Below are positions 45,021 to 53,624 of a stretch of 64,000 bases of DNA, piece after piece (the stretch's first letter is position 1; every line of letters begins with the position of its first letter). A model generated the notes under the pieces. It had not been told where the DNA came from. It did no database searches and was given only the letters and a program-made list of their open reading frames with translations. The DNA comes from an uncultured Clostridia bacterium (GTDB lineage: Bacteria > Bacillota > Clostridia > Oscillospirales > Ruminococcaceae), in NCBI GenBank assembly GCA_947626165.1, contig CANQRG010000011.1, positions 23,649-87,648 of the forward strand. Reading direction: 5' to 3'. The position numbers and the translations under genes are program-made.

Positions 45021-46229
45021 TTATCTCGCCAAGAAAATACTCAGTATATTATGACCGTCCTCTATATAAACGCTTGTTTCTTTACAGGTCTGCTCTGTAA
45101 ACTCATCTTTTCCCTCAATCTCGCCTTTTTTGTGATACATCAGAAATGGAATAGGGTCGTTTGTGTGGGTTCTAAGTTCAAGCGGAGTTGCGTGGTCGGG
45201 CATAATAAGTACCTTGTAGTCGTCATATTCCTCGAGAGCTTTCAAAACAGGTCCGAGAATCTTTTCATCGATCAGTTCAAGTGACCTTTTCTTGTTCTCT
45301 ATCTCATGCCTGTGACCGCACTCGTCAGGTGCTTCAACGTGAATATACACAAAGTCCTGACCGTTTTTAAATTCCCGAATAGCAGCGCTGGCTTTTCCCT
45401 CAAAGTTGGTGTCGATATATCCTGTTGCGCCCTCAACATTTACAACATTCATACCGCTGAACTTTCCTATTCCCTTTAAAAGGTCAACAGCAGAAATTAT
45501 CGAGCCTTTAAGTCCGTATTTCTCCTCAAACGGCATAAGAGCCTTTCTTGTTCCCTCACCCCATAACCACATAGAATTTGCAGGTCTTAAGCCTCTTGCC
45601 TCTCTTGCTTTGTTTACAGGGTGGTCTTTTAGAACATCATAGCTTTCAACCATCATATCGTAAAGCTTTTTAGCGTTTGGATGCGACGGTATGTAATCCT
45701 TTATCGGTTTTCCTGTTATATCGTGCGGCGGAGTAAGCGTTCCTACATCGGTTGTACCATTGTTCCATATCAAGCAGTGACGGTAAGAAACTCCTGAATA
45801 AAGCTGAAACTCATCATTATTAAAATGTTCAGACAAGGTTTTAACTATTTCTCTTGCCTCAGCAGTTGAAATATCATCAGCACAGTAATCGAGAATAGTT
45901 TTGTCGGCATAATCAGCCTCATCAGACAAAGTTACCAGATTGCATCTGAAAGAAACGTCAGTAGGTTTCATATCAATACCTATTGAGCCTGCCTCAAGCG
46001 GAGAACGTCCTGAATAATAGATTTGAGGGTCGTAACCTAAAACTGCGAGGTTTGCAACATCGCTTCCAGGCTTCATATTATCCGCAACTGTTTTCACAAG
46101 ACCCATATAGCTTTTCTTAGCCAGCTTATCCATATTAGGTGTAAACGACGCGCCCATTGGAGTTTTATCCCCTAGCTCCTTTACAGGATAGTCTGCCATT
46201 CCATCGCATAAAAGTACAAGTGTTTTCAT
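45021..46229 (-). CDS. apgM: ApgM-type phosphoglycerate mutase or homoserine kinase analogue
   Basis: 402-residue alkaline-phosphatase-superfamily enzyme: LLCDGMADYP, MKPGSDVANLAVLGYDP, SGRSPLEAGSIGI, VEAPDECGHRHE and PDHATPLELRTHTNDPIPF are diagnostic of archaeal-type cofactor-independent phosphoglycerate mutase. Members in several bacteria cluster with threonine genes and have been predicted to act as homoserine kinase. Its position directly before aspartokinase (157-nt gap) favours that reading here, but sequence alone cannot decide. Confidence 0.85.
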   Translation of the reverse strand: MKTLVLLCDGMADYPVKELGDKTPMGASFTPNMDKLAKKSYMGLVKTVADNMKPGSDVANLAVLGYDPQIYYSGRSPLEAGSIGIDMKPTDVSFRCNLVTLSDEADYADKTILDYCADDISTAEAREIVKTLSEHFNNDEFQLYSGVSYRHCLIWNNGTTDVGTLTPPHDITGKPIKDYIPSHPNAKKLYDMMVESYDVLKDHPVNKAREARGLRPANSMWLWGEGTRKALMPFEEKYGLKGSIISAVDLLKGIGKFSGMNVVNVEGATGYIDTNFEGKASAAIREFKNGQDFVYIHVEAPDECGHRHEIENKKRSLELIDEKILGPVLKALEEYDDYKVLIMPDHATPLELRTHTNDPIPFLMYHKKGEIEGKDEFTEQTCKETSVYIEDGHNILSIFLAR

Positions 46230-46317
46230 TTATATACATTCCTTTCAGTAAATGATTATAATACAAAGTATTTTAAATAGCTTAAATTTCAGTATATGAT
46301 CAAAAATTCTTTTAGGT

Positions 46318-47493
46318 TTAAGTTTCTTCTATCAGCCAAAGCTGACTGTCGTCAAGCGGATTGAAATCCTTTTGAAAAACTCTGTATTTTATAAGTCTTT
46401 TTGAATTAGTAAGCAGCTTTGAAAAGCGAGAATACTCGGTTGAAATTTTATAAAAACCGCCTGTTTCGGTCAGCCTGAAGCCGTTGTTCTTTATCGCCTT
46501 ACCGCACTTAAACCCAAACATACCGTCGCAGAGAAGATTGCCCTCTTTATTGACTATTCTTACGCTCCCGTCAAGATTAAGTCTTATATTAAAGGTCTGA
46601 TTTAGATTACTATTCAGCTTTGAAAGCCCTACCCTGCCGTTTTCATATATTGTCAGATAAGAGCCGTCGCAAGCTGATTTTATCTTTATATTCTTTTTAA
46701 CTTTCAGCGCTTTTTCTGTCTTTTCCGAAAGTCTTACATAATACGCATTCATAAATGCAGCAACGTGCTGTTCGGTCAAGGGTAACATATTCCTAAGTGC
46801 ATTTTCAAATGTTGTATCTTGTACCGCCTTTACGTCCGCATAGTATTTTGCGGATTCTAAAGACAGAATATTGAGCATTTCGCCAATACTTTTGTATAAA
46901 TAAGCATCATACAAGCTCGTGTTACCTTTTGATATATGAAATCTATCCATATTTGCCAAAGCATATTTCTCATAACAATGATGAGGATTATTTTTAAACG
47001 GCAAAGATATAAGATTAGTCGTATGAACAGTACAGCCGATATCAGAAATAAAATGAATACATCTTCCCAATGAATCAAGAGCCATATCGGTCATATCATT
47101 AGCAAACTGGATAAGACTCATTGTATAATTTTCCTCCAGCATTGTTCTTGCCGAAGGAGCAAACTTGCCTAATCTGTTTGCAAAAAAGCCGGTATAGGTC
47201 GGCTGAACAGCACTTCCGTTCTTATCGCACGATGAATAGTAGTGCATTCCGCTGCCTTTATTTCTGTCGCCCTTGAAATCAGGAACTATAACGCCGTATG
47301 ATATACGGTCCTTATGCTTATCAAAAAACTTATAAGCATCTGTTTTACCGTCATTTTTCAAAATCTCAAGGGCAGATTCAAATATAGACGTATGAGTATC
47401 TGAAAACCAAGCGTCCGCTTTCTTTTTGTTCAGCGCTACCGCTCCTGCTGTACATATTCCCAAAGAAACAATAAATTTCTTATCTATTTTCAT
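46318..47493 (-). CDS. Zinc-dependent phospholipase C with probable beta-trefoil domain
   Basis: 391 residues. A short hydrophobic leader is followed by WFSDTHTSIFESALEILKND (Trp and His ligands), GVIVPDFKGDR and MHYYSS, LGRCIHFISDIGCTVHTTNL (HxxxD...H), and HHCYEKYA (HxxxE). These are the zinc ligands, in order, of clostridial alpha-toxin-type phospholipase C. From about 255 the protein changes to a ricin-like or similar beta-trefoil pattern (SACDGSYLTIYENGRVGL, RIVNKEGNLLCDG, LDDSQLWLIEE), in place of the alpha-toxin C2-like domain. The leader lacks a clear cleavage site. Upstream membrane gene (34-nt gap) may be co-transcribed. Confidence 0.78.
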   Translation of the reverse strand: MKIDKKFIVSLGICTAGAVALNKKKADAWFSDTHTSIFESALEILKNDGKTDAYKFFDKHKDRISYGVIVPDFKGDRNKGSGMHYYSSCDKNGSAVQPTYTGFFANRLGKFAPSARTMLEENYTMSLIQFANDMTDMALDSLGRCIHFISDIGCTVHTTNLISLPFKNNPHHCYEKYALANMDRFHISKGNTSLYDAYLYKSIGEMLNILSLESAKYYADVKAVQDTTFENALRNMLPLTEQHVAAFMNAYYVRLSEKTEKALKVKKNIKIKSACDGSYLTIYENGRVGLSKLNSNLNQTFNIRLNLDGSVRIVNKEGNLLCDGMFGFKCGKAIKNNGFRLTETGGFYKISTEYSRFSKLLTNSKRLIKYRVFQKDFNPLDDSQLWLIEET

Positions 47494-47527
47494 TGAATTT
47501 CATAACCTTTCTCAAACAAACGGTAAA

Positions 47528-47899
47528 TCACAGCTGTGAAGTCATTTCATCTATGTCAGAATAAGTTTTAGTGATTTTGCCTGTGCCCTTAACTTTTCCG
47601 TTTTCATCATATTCAATATCTATAACCGTCTCGCCGACTGATTTGTTATACATCTCAGCGGCCTGCTCAAAGCTAATGCCGTCATCTTTGTTCTTAACTG
47701 CATTTTTAGCTCCAAGAACTGAAGCAATACCTACCGCCGTTGAAACTCTGGTAAAATTTCTAACGAACCTAATAAATATATTTTTATGCTTTCCGTCTTT
47801 TTTTCTGCCTTTGAAAATCAGACTTATAACAAATGATACCAAAGCGATTCCGCCTGCCTTTTCAGTATCATAATTGCAAAACGTACTAAATCTTCTCAT
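47528..47899 (-). CDS. Hypothetical small membrane-associated protein (123 aa)
   Basis: I do not recognise this protein. It has a hydrophobic stretch (GGIALVSFVISLIF, about 16-29), a basic segment (KGRKKDGKHK), a second mildly hydrophobic stretch (VSTAVGIASVLGA) and an acidic C-terminal domain. It precedes the phospholipase C gene by 34 nt and may help in its export or be an immunity-like partner; this is speculation. Confidence 0.6.
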   Translation of the reverse strand: MRRFSTFCNYDTEKAGGIALVSFVISLIFKGRKKDGKHKNIFIRFVRNFTRVSTAVGIASVLGAKNAVKNKDDGISFEQAAEMYNKSVGETVIDIEYDENGKVKGTGKITKTYSDIDEMTSQL

Positions 47900-48017
47900 A
47901 GGTGTTCTCCTTTTCAGACTAACACGATCGTGAAAAACTACGTTAATTATATACTAATATGTGATATTTTTCAAGTAAATATTATTTTATAATACAGCAC
48001 TGATTACAAGCCCATAA

Positions 48018-48049
48018 AAAGCCTCAGACATAATTATTTCTGAGGCTTT
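48018..48049. terminator. Hairpin upstream of the cotJ cluster
   Basis: An 11-bp perfect stem (AAAGCCTCAGA/TCTGAGGCTTT). It lies between divergent genes, so its role as terminator or attenuator for the minus-strand unit is unclear. Confidence 0.5.
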
Positions 48050-48121
48050 ACTTTGCGATTAAAATTATTCGGCAAATTTTCTTATAATAACAAAATATTC
48101 GCATTGGCATATAATAAATTG

Positions 48122-48149
48122 ATGTAACAACTCAAACGAGTTATTACAT
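48122..48149. promoter_or_regulatory. Palindrome upstream of cotJA
   Basis: ATGTAACAACTC and GAGTTATTACAT form a 12-bp dyad (one mismatch) around a 4-nt centre, about 80 nt before cotJA. No T run follows. Candidate operator or leader hairpin. Confidence 0.45.
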
Positions 48150-48227
48150 AGCTTATGCCTGAAAGCATATACAAGTATACCAAAACATCGGGCATATAAA
48201 CACAAATAATATTAAGGAGAATTTCAT

Positions 48228-48467
48228 ATGGAGATTTGTACAACTAAACCGTCTGACATATGTGCAGAAGGCTTCTGCGAAGGCTGTCCTCAGCCTGAGG
48301 GAAAGTTTCCCGAGAGCACGCCTATAGCAATGGCATATGTTCCGTATCAAAAATGGGAGAAAACATACGATGTCAACATTGCCCTGTGTCGGGGTACGAT
48401 ATTCCCATCGCTTGATAAACCGTTTATAGGAGAGGAGGCTGTTTCTAATGGATGCAGAAAGAAGTAA
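48228..48467 (+). CDS. cotJA: Spore coat-associated protein CotJA
   Basis: 79 residues. PIAMAYVPYQKWEKTYD followed by GTIFPSLDKPFIGEEA is the CotJA signature. The N-terminus is Cys-rich (CAEGFCEGC). In Bacillus the cotJABC operon is a mother-cell sporulation operon, so the organism is, or descends from, a spore former. Overlaps cotJB by 20 nt. Confidence 0.92.
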   Translation: MEICTTKPSDICAEGFCEGCPQPEGKFPESTPIAMAYVPYQKWEKTYDVNIALCRGTIFPSLDKPFIGEEAVSNGCRKK

Positions 48468-48705
48468 GCTATTAAAATCGGTAAGAATGCACGGTTTTGC
48501 GGTTGTTGAAGCGCAGTTATACCTTGACAGCCACCCGACCTGTAAAGAGGCTCTTGAATACTTTAGAAAGCACCAAAAAGAATATGAAGAAGCAGTTGCT
48601 AAATACGAAGAAAAGTATGCTCCTATAACAGTAGGCGGAGTAGACAGCACCGACGAGTGGACATGGGCAACAAAACCGTGGCCATGGGAAAGGAGTGAGA
48701 ATTAA
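48448..48705 (+). CDS. cotJB: Spore coat protein CotJB
   Basis: 85 residues. HGFAVVEAQLYLDSHPTCKEALEYF and the Trp-rich tail WTWATKPWPWE are typical CotJB. GGAGAGGAGG-type site lies within cotJA. Its stop overlaps the ATG of the cotJC remnant (TAATG). Confidence 0.92.
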   Translation: MDAERSKLLKSVRMHGFAVVEAQLYLDSHPTCKEALEYFRKHQKEYEEAVAKYEEKYAPITVGGVDSTDEWTWATKPWPWERSEN

Positions 48706-48821
48706 TGTGGCAATATAAAAAGAATCTTGAATATCCGGTAAACATAAAAAATCCTAATCCCGCTTTGGCAAAGGTTATAATAACGCAGTTCGGCGGTCGC
48801 AACTTCATTTGTAATTATTAG
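48705..48821 (+). pseudogene. cotJC: Truncated CotJC (manganese-catalase-like coat protein)
   Basis: Starts MWQYKKNLEYPVNIKNPNPA and continues LAKVIITQFGG, the normal CotJC N-terminus, then diverges and stops at residue 38. Full CotJC is about 190 residues with a di-manganese catalase-like four-helix bundle; none of it remains here. The next bases (48822-48930) show no recognisable CotJC sequence in any frame, so the loss looks like a deletion or replacement rather than a point mutation. Confidence 0.85.
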
Positions 48822-48932
48822 TATAATTTATAATCTTTGACCTGAAATTAATATTCTGAAATAGCTTTTTGCTTTTACATAATGCTTGTCCATAAAAACC
48901 ATTTTTTCCTTGTTTTTAAACGTCCTGAATTT

Positions 48933-49136
48933 TCATACGACATTATCGTTCTCTGCTTCATCAGCCTCTATGGATTTAACAAGCCGCATATAACTTTCAT
49001 CACTCAATAACCTAGATGCTGCCTCTCCTACTTTTTTTGCCAGCTTCTTCCCGAACATAGGATCAAGTGTATCAGATACAGTACCGTCAGGATAGTGATA
49101 GACTACAGTAAGCGGATTTTCGTTCTGTTCAGCCAT
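48933..49136 (-). CDS. Hypothetical protein (67 aa)
   Basis: Not recognised. ATG 49136 has AGGGGGTGG just upstream; a GTG at 49145 overlaps that site. The product (MAEQNENPLTVVYHYPDGTV...) is soluble and acidic, with a helical C-terminal half. Stands alone between the cotJ remnant and the transporter operon, on the opposite strand to both. Confidence 0.55.
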   Translation of the reverse strand: MAEQNENPLTVVYHYPDGTVSDTLDPMFGKKLAKKVGEAASRLLSDESYMRLVKSIEADEAENDNVV

Positions 49137-49475
49137 ATAAGCCACCCCCTATAATAAATGATATTATTTGCAGAGTTTGGACTATTCGACTTAATTAACT
49201 TTGTATAAAATGTTAAATTTTTATTTTTTCTGTATTTATTATTGAACATATGGTAATTTTATAATATTATTTGAATAATAGTGTAATTAAGTATTGTTTT
49301 ACAATTATATAATTAATTCGAAGCTTTGTTTTGGAGATAAAACGATAAACATTTTACAAAGATAATTTTAAAAGTACGCATAGACTGTTTCTGTGTGCCT
49401 TTAATTGTAAAATATTGTGTTTGTGATTGTGGGTTAATGCTGTACTTTTTGTATAAATTTCGTTAAATATGTCAA

Positions 49476-49504
49476 TTGACAAGGCCTAAATTTGGTAATA
49501 TAAT
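49476..49504 (+). promoter_or_regulatory. Perfect consensus promoter for the ABC transporter operon
   Basis: TTGACA (49476-49481), 17 nt, TATAAT (49499-49504). The preceding part of the 49137-49580 gap is AT-rich with no gene seen. The leader (49511-49580) has two small hairpins; no T-box sequence is present. Confidence 0.85.
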
Positions 49505-49580
49505 ATAAATAATGATAAAGATATTATTATCTTTGTTAGAAATTAACGACCTTGTGTCGTAAATATTATGGAGGTTATTT

Positions 49581-50549
49581 ATGAAGACGTTTAAGAAAAT
49601 AGCTGCTGTTGTTATGGCTATAACTATGGTAGGCTCAATGACATCATGCAGCGGTAAAAAATCTGCCGACACATACACAATCGGTATTTGTCAGTTAGTT
49701 CAGCACGAAGCTCTTGATGCTGCTACAAAGGGTTTCAAAGACGCTTTAACTGAAAAGCTGGGAGACAAGGTAAAGTTTGATGAACAAAACGCATCAGGCG
49801 AAAAAACAAACTGTACTACTATTATTTCACAGTTTGTTTCTTCTAATGTAGATTTGATTATGGCAAATGCTACAGACTCTCTTATAGCTGCCGTATCTGC
49901 AACTGAAGATATTCCAATAGTCGGAACTTCAATCACCGATTATGCAACTGCGCTTGATATTGATAATTGGACAGGCACTACTGGAATTAATGCAACCGGT
50001 ACCGCTGACCTTGCTCCTCTAAAAGAACAGGCTGCAATGGTAAAAGAGCTTTGTCCTGACAAGAAAAATGTTGGTATCCTATACTGCTCTAATGAACCGA
50101 ACTCGAAATATCAGGCTGATATTATGAAATCTGAGTTAGAGAATCTCGGCTACGCTTGTAAGACATTTACATTTGTTGATACAAATGATGTTACATCAAT
50201 AACCCAGGCAGCTGTAGACGCTTCTGATATTCTTTATATTCCTACTGATAATACTGCCGCTTCTAACACTGAGGCTATCAACAATATTACTGAACCCGCT
50301 AAAATCCCTGTAATCGCAGCAGAAGAAGGAATATGCAAAGGATGCGGTGTTGCAACACTTTCAATCAGCTATTATGATATAGGTTACCGCGCAGGTGAAA
50401 TGGCATATAAAATTCTTGAAAACGGTGAAAAACCAGAAGAAATGCCAATAGAATACTCTACTGACCTAACTAAAAAGTATGTTGCAAAACGTGCGGAAGC
50501 TCTGAAACTAACAATACCTGATGATTACGAGCAAATCGTTATGGAGTAA
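49581..50549 (+). CDS. ABC transporter substrate-binding lipoprotein (TrpX/PF04392 type)
   Basis: 322 residues. Lipobox MTSC (Cys 23), then an ABC_sub_bind fold: YTIGICQLVQHEALDAATKGF, ILYCSNEPNSKYQ, YIPTDNTAASNTEAI and YDIGYRAGEMAYKIL. In other Firmicutes such systems are predicted tryptophan or other amino-acid/aromatic importers (TrpXYZ); substrate unproven here. First of three genes, with an imperfect hairpin (50579-50604) after it that may favour expression of the binding protein over the membrane parts. Confidence 0.9.
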   Translation: MKTFKKIAAVVMAITMVGSMTSCSGKKSADTYTIGICQLVQHEALDAATKGFKDALTEKLGDKVKFDEQNASGEKTNCTTIISQFVSSNVDLIMANATDSLIAAVSATEDIPIVGTSITDYATALDIDNWTGTTGINATGTADLAPLKEQAAMVKELCPDKKNVGILYCSNEPNSKYQADIMKSELENLGYACKTFTFVDTNDVTSITQAAVDASDILYIPTDNTAASNTEAINNITEPAKIPVIAAEEGICKGCGVATLSISYYDIGYRAGEMAYKILENGEKPEEMPIEYSTDLTKKYVAKRAEALKLTIPDDYEQIVME

Positions 50550-50578
50550 TAACCATATAAAATTAGTAAATAATAAAT

Positions 50579-50604
50579 AAAGCGGTAAGGTTTCTTATCG
50601 CTTT
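50579..50604 (+). terminator. Intercistronic hairpin (partial terminator or processing site)
   Basis: AAAGCGGTAAG pairs with CTTATCGCTTT (one G-U). It has only a weak T tract and lies between the binding-protein and permease genes. Confidence 0.55.
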
Positions 50605-50642
50605 ATTATATCTTATTTCATATTCAAGGAGTTTTGTTACAG

Positions 50643-51569
50643 ATGTTTATAGAATTTTTACAGTCCTTGCCCTCCCCCATTGCACAAGGAATGATTTGGG
50701 GCATTATGGCTATCGGAGTATATATCACTTACAGGGTTTTGGATGTTGCTGATCTTACGGTTGACGGCTCTTTAGCTACAGGCGGTGCAGTTCTTGTTGT
50801 TTTGACAGTAAACGGAATCAACATATACATAGCAATGCTAGCGGCTTTTATTGCCGGTTGTGTTGCAGGACTTATAACCGGTATATTACATACAAAGTTC
50901 GGTATACCTGCAATTTTAGCCGGTATTTTAACTCAGCTTGCTTTGTATTCCGTCAATCTTTTAATTATGGACGGTAGAGCCAATACGCCTATCAGCGGCA
51001 GAAAATATAATTTAATCGTTTCCTCTAACATCAATACAATTACAAAAACTATAATTGTAATCGCAATTATTATTGTTATTGTTATTGCTCTGCTATACTA
51101 TTTCTTTGGTACTGAACTGGGACATTCTATTCGTGCTACTGGTGCAAATCTAGCTATGGCCCGCGCTAACGGAATCAACACAGACTCACGTAAAATACTC
51201 GGCTTGATTATTTCAAACGGCATCGTTGCAATGTCGGGCGGCTTATTAGCACAGTTCAGCGGAAATGCAGATATCAATATGGGCAGAGGCGCTATCGTTA
51301 TCGGATTGGCTGCTGTTATCATCGGCGAAGTTTTATTAAGCAAAATATTTAAGAACTTCGCACTTAAACTGCTTGCTTGTGTAGTCGGCGGTGTAATTTA
51401 TTATATTGTTATCGCTATAGTTCTAAAGCTAGGTCTAAACGCAAACAATCTGAAAATGTTCTCAGCGGCAGTTGTTGCTATATTCCTCGGCTTACCTTAT
51501 TGGAAAAACAAGTACGCAGGAAAATTCAAGAAAACCGCAAAAAGCAATGGAGGTGTGCCTAATGCTTGA
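50643..51569 (+). CDS. ABC transporter permease (TrpY type)
   Basis: About 308 residues from ATG 50643 (AAGGAG upstream). Multiple membrane segments, with the branched-chain-permease-like motif YRVLDVADLTVDGSLATGGA and FGTELGHSIRATGANLAMARA. Pairs with the lipoprotein and ATPase in one operon. Confidence 0.9.
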   Translation: MFIEFLQSLPSPIAQGMIWGIMAIGVYITYRVLDVADLTVDGSLATGGAVLVVLTVNGINIYIAMLAAFIAGCVAGLITGILHTKFGIPAILAGILTQLALYSVNLLIMDGRANTPISGRKYNLIVSSNINTITKTIIVIAIIIVIVIALLYYFFGTELGHSIRATGANLAMARANGINTDSRKILGLIISNGIVAMSGGLLAQFSGNADINMGRGAIVIGLAAVIIGEVLLSKIFKNFALKLLACVVGGVIYYIVIAIVLKLGLNANNLKMFSAAVVAIFLGLPYWKNKYAGKFKKTAKSNGGVPNA

Positions 51570-52359
51570 AATCATTGACATTTATAAAACCTTCAACCCA
51601 GGTACTATAAATGAAAAAAGAGCCCTTAACGGAGTAAACCTCACCTTAGCTGACGGAGATTTTGTTACAGTTATCGGAGGGAACGGCGCAGGCAAATCAA
51701 CACTGTTGAATATGATTACCGGCGCTTACTCGGTTGACAGCGGTTCAATAATTATTGACGGCATAAATATTACAAATATGCCTGAGCATAAGCGTGCCAA
51801 ATATTTTGGACGTGTATTTCAGGATCCTATGACAGGTACTGCTGCTACTATGGAAATTGTAGAAAATCTAGCATTAGCGGCACGCCGCGGAAAGAGAAGG
51901 ACTTTAAAATTCGGTGTAACAAGCAAGGAAAAGGAAAAATATAAAGAAATGCTTAAGGTTCTGGATTTAGGATTAGAGGATCGCCTGACATCAAAGGTCG
52001 GATTACTTTCAGGCGGACAGAGACAAGCTGTTACACTTTTAATGGCAACACTTCAAAATCCAAAGCTGTTACTTTTAGACGAACACACCGCTGCACTTGA
52101 CCCTAAAACCTCAGCAAAGGTTTTAGAAATCAGCGACAGAATTATCAAAAACGAAAACCTGACAGCTATGATGGTCACTCACAATATGAACGATGCTATC
52201 ACCTATGGAAATCGACTTATAATGATGAACGAAGGCAGAATAATCTTAGACATTTCTGGAGAAGAAAAAAAGCAGTTGACTGTTGAAACTCTGCTTCACA
52301 AATTTGAAGAAGTAAGCGGTTCTGAGTTTGCAAACGATAAAGCTTTGCTTTCAAATTAA
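51562..52359 (+). CDS. ABC transporter ATP-binding protein (TrpZ type)
   Basis: 265 residues from ATG 51562 (GGAGGTG just upstream, overlapping the permease stop by 8 nt). Walker A GGNGAGKST, signature LSGGQRQAV, Walker B LLLLDEHTAALD, H-loop MVTHNM. The longer upstream frame is an overlap artefact. Confidence 0.93.
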   Translation: MLEIIDIYKTFNPGTINEKRALNGVNLTLADGDFVTVIGGNGAGKSTLLNMITGAYSVDSGSIIIDGINITNMPEHKRAKYFGRVFQDPMTGTAATMEIVENLALAARRGKRRTLKFGVTSKEKEKYKEMLKVLDLGLEDRLTSKVGLLSGGQRQAVTLLMATLQNPKLLLLDEHTAALDPKTSAKVLEISDRIIKNENLTAMMVTHNMNDAITYGNRLIMMNEGRIILDISGEEKKQLTVETLLHKFEEVSGSEFANDKALLSN

Positions 52360-52366
52360 ATATAAA

Positions 52367-52405
52367 TAAGGCACATAGGTTTTATTTCTATGTGCCTTAT
52401 TTTTT
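52367..52405 (+). terminator. Terminator of the ABC transporter operon
   Basis: AATAAGGCACATAG and CTATGTGCCTTATT form a stem followed by T6. Confidence 0.92.
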
Positions 52406-52535
52406 AACTTTTGGTTAGAGATAGTATGAGTCCATACACCTTCGTAAATTCAGTAAAATGCATATAAAGTAAATTATTCATTTCAATGTTATACTGAAAA
52501 GGTAGAATAAAAATATGTAACTACTAACGCAGATA

Positions 52536-52571
52536 TAAAAAATTCACGTTCCACAAAATGTGAAACGCGAA
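52536..52571 (-). terminator. Terminator after tRNA-Leu
   Basis: The 13-bp stem TTCGCGTTTCACA/TGTGGAACGTGAA (two G-U pairs) is followed on the minus strand by TTTTTT. Confidence 0.85.
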
Positions 52572-52592
52572 CAGACTCCAGCGGCTCGCCGA

Positions 52593-52679
52593 TGGTGCCG
52601 GTGACCGGGGTCGAACCGGTACGGTGTCTCCACCACTGGATTTTGAGTCCAGCACGTCTGCCAATTCCATCACACCGGC
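52593..52679 (-). tRNA. tRNA-Leu (anticodon CAA)
   Basis: 87 nt on the minus strand, with acceptor GCCGGTG/CACCGGC, a D-arm starting TGGAATTGGCAGA, anticodon stem CTGGA/TCCAG around loop CTCAAAA (anticodon CAA, codon UUG), a long variable arm, GGTTCGACCCC T-arm, and an encoded CCA end. Confidence 0.96.
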
Positions 52680-52781
52680 AAAACACTATTAAGCATTTTA
52701 TCACATCGGCAGCGTTTTGTCAACAGTTATGTTTAAAAAATTCGACTAGAAACGCTCAAAAGATATGATTATAATTACAAT

Positions 52782-53624
52782 TTAAATCACAGCTTCTGAG
52801 TGCCTTGTAACATGACAGCCAATATTTACTGACACTGGGAGCCCCGCTATATGAGTCGGAGACTGCTCAATATTTACCGCCAATGCCGTCACCGTTCCCC
52901 CAAAACCTTGAGGACCTATCCCAAGCTTGTTTATTTTTTCAAGCATTTTGTTCTCTAAATCTGCATAAAGCGATTTGGGATTTCTTAAAGACACAGGTCT
53001 GCACAGGGCTTTTTTTGCGTTATATGCACAGCTCTCAAAATCTCCGCCAATGCCCACTCCAATTACTATCGGCGGACATGGATTAGAACCGGCTCCTGCG
53101 ACAGTTTCTACTACAAAATCTATTATCTCATCGTATGTTGCAGACGGCGTCATCATTTTAAGCGCCGACATATTTTCGCTGCCAAAACCCTTTGGAGCAA
53201 CCATTATTTTAACCTTGTCTCCGTCAACTATCTTTGTATGTATAACTGCAGGAGTGTTATCATTTGTGTTGACCCTTTCCAAAGGGTCAGATACTATCGA
53301 CTTTCTCAAGTAACCGTCTGTGTATCCCTTTGCTACTCCCCTGTTTATCGCCTCATATAATGAGCCGTCAATAAAATGTACGTCCTGACCTATTTCCAGA
53401 AAAATAACCGCCATACCTGTGTCCTGACAAATCGGGATAGTTTCTTCTCGTGCCACATTTATATTGTCAATTATGTCAGAAAATACATTTCTGCCAACAT
53501 CTGACTTCTCCTCTTTTGCTCTGCACTTTATACAATCCTCTAATTCTTTTGGAAGGTTCAGGTTTGCCTTTATGCAAAGTTCTGCAACCTTTTTCTCGAT
53601 TACCTTTACGCTTATTTCTCTCAT
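52782..53624 (-). CDS. Class I fumarate hydratase alpha subunit
   Basis: 280 residues. Iron-sulfur hydratase subunit; the three cluster cysteines appear in IPICQDTGMAV, GSNPCPPIVIGVGIGG and FESCAYNAKKAL. The enzyme interconverts fumarate and malate (or tartrate-like substrates) together with a beta subunit of about 180 residues. No beta subunit is in the window; downstream lies a tRNA. It abuts the amidohydrolase gene with no gap (TAGATG), so the two are coupled. Confidence 0.9.
   Translation of the reverse strand: MREISVKVIEKKVAELCIKANLNLPKELEDCIKCRAKEEKSDVGRNVFSDIIDNINVAREETIPICQDTGMAVIFLEIGQDVHFIDGSLYEAINRGVAKGYTDGYLRKSIVSDPLERVNTNDNTPAVIHTKIVDGDKVKIMVAPKGFGSENMSALKMMTPSATYDEIIDFVVETVAGAGSNPCPPIVIGVGIGGDFESCAYNAKKALCRPVSLRNPKSLYADLENKMLEKINKLGIGPQGFGGTVTALAVNIEQSPTHIAGLPVSVNIGCHVTRHSEAVI

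Noticed and set aside
48060..48227. Sporulation sigma-E promoter before cotJA
   Set aside because: Some CATATA-like sequences are present, but none has a matching -35 element at the right spacing.
49137..49580. T-box leader before the TrpXYZ-like transporter
   Set aside because: There is no T-box sequence or terminator/antiterminator pair, only a consensus promoter and two small hairpins.
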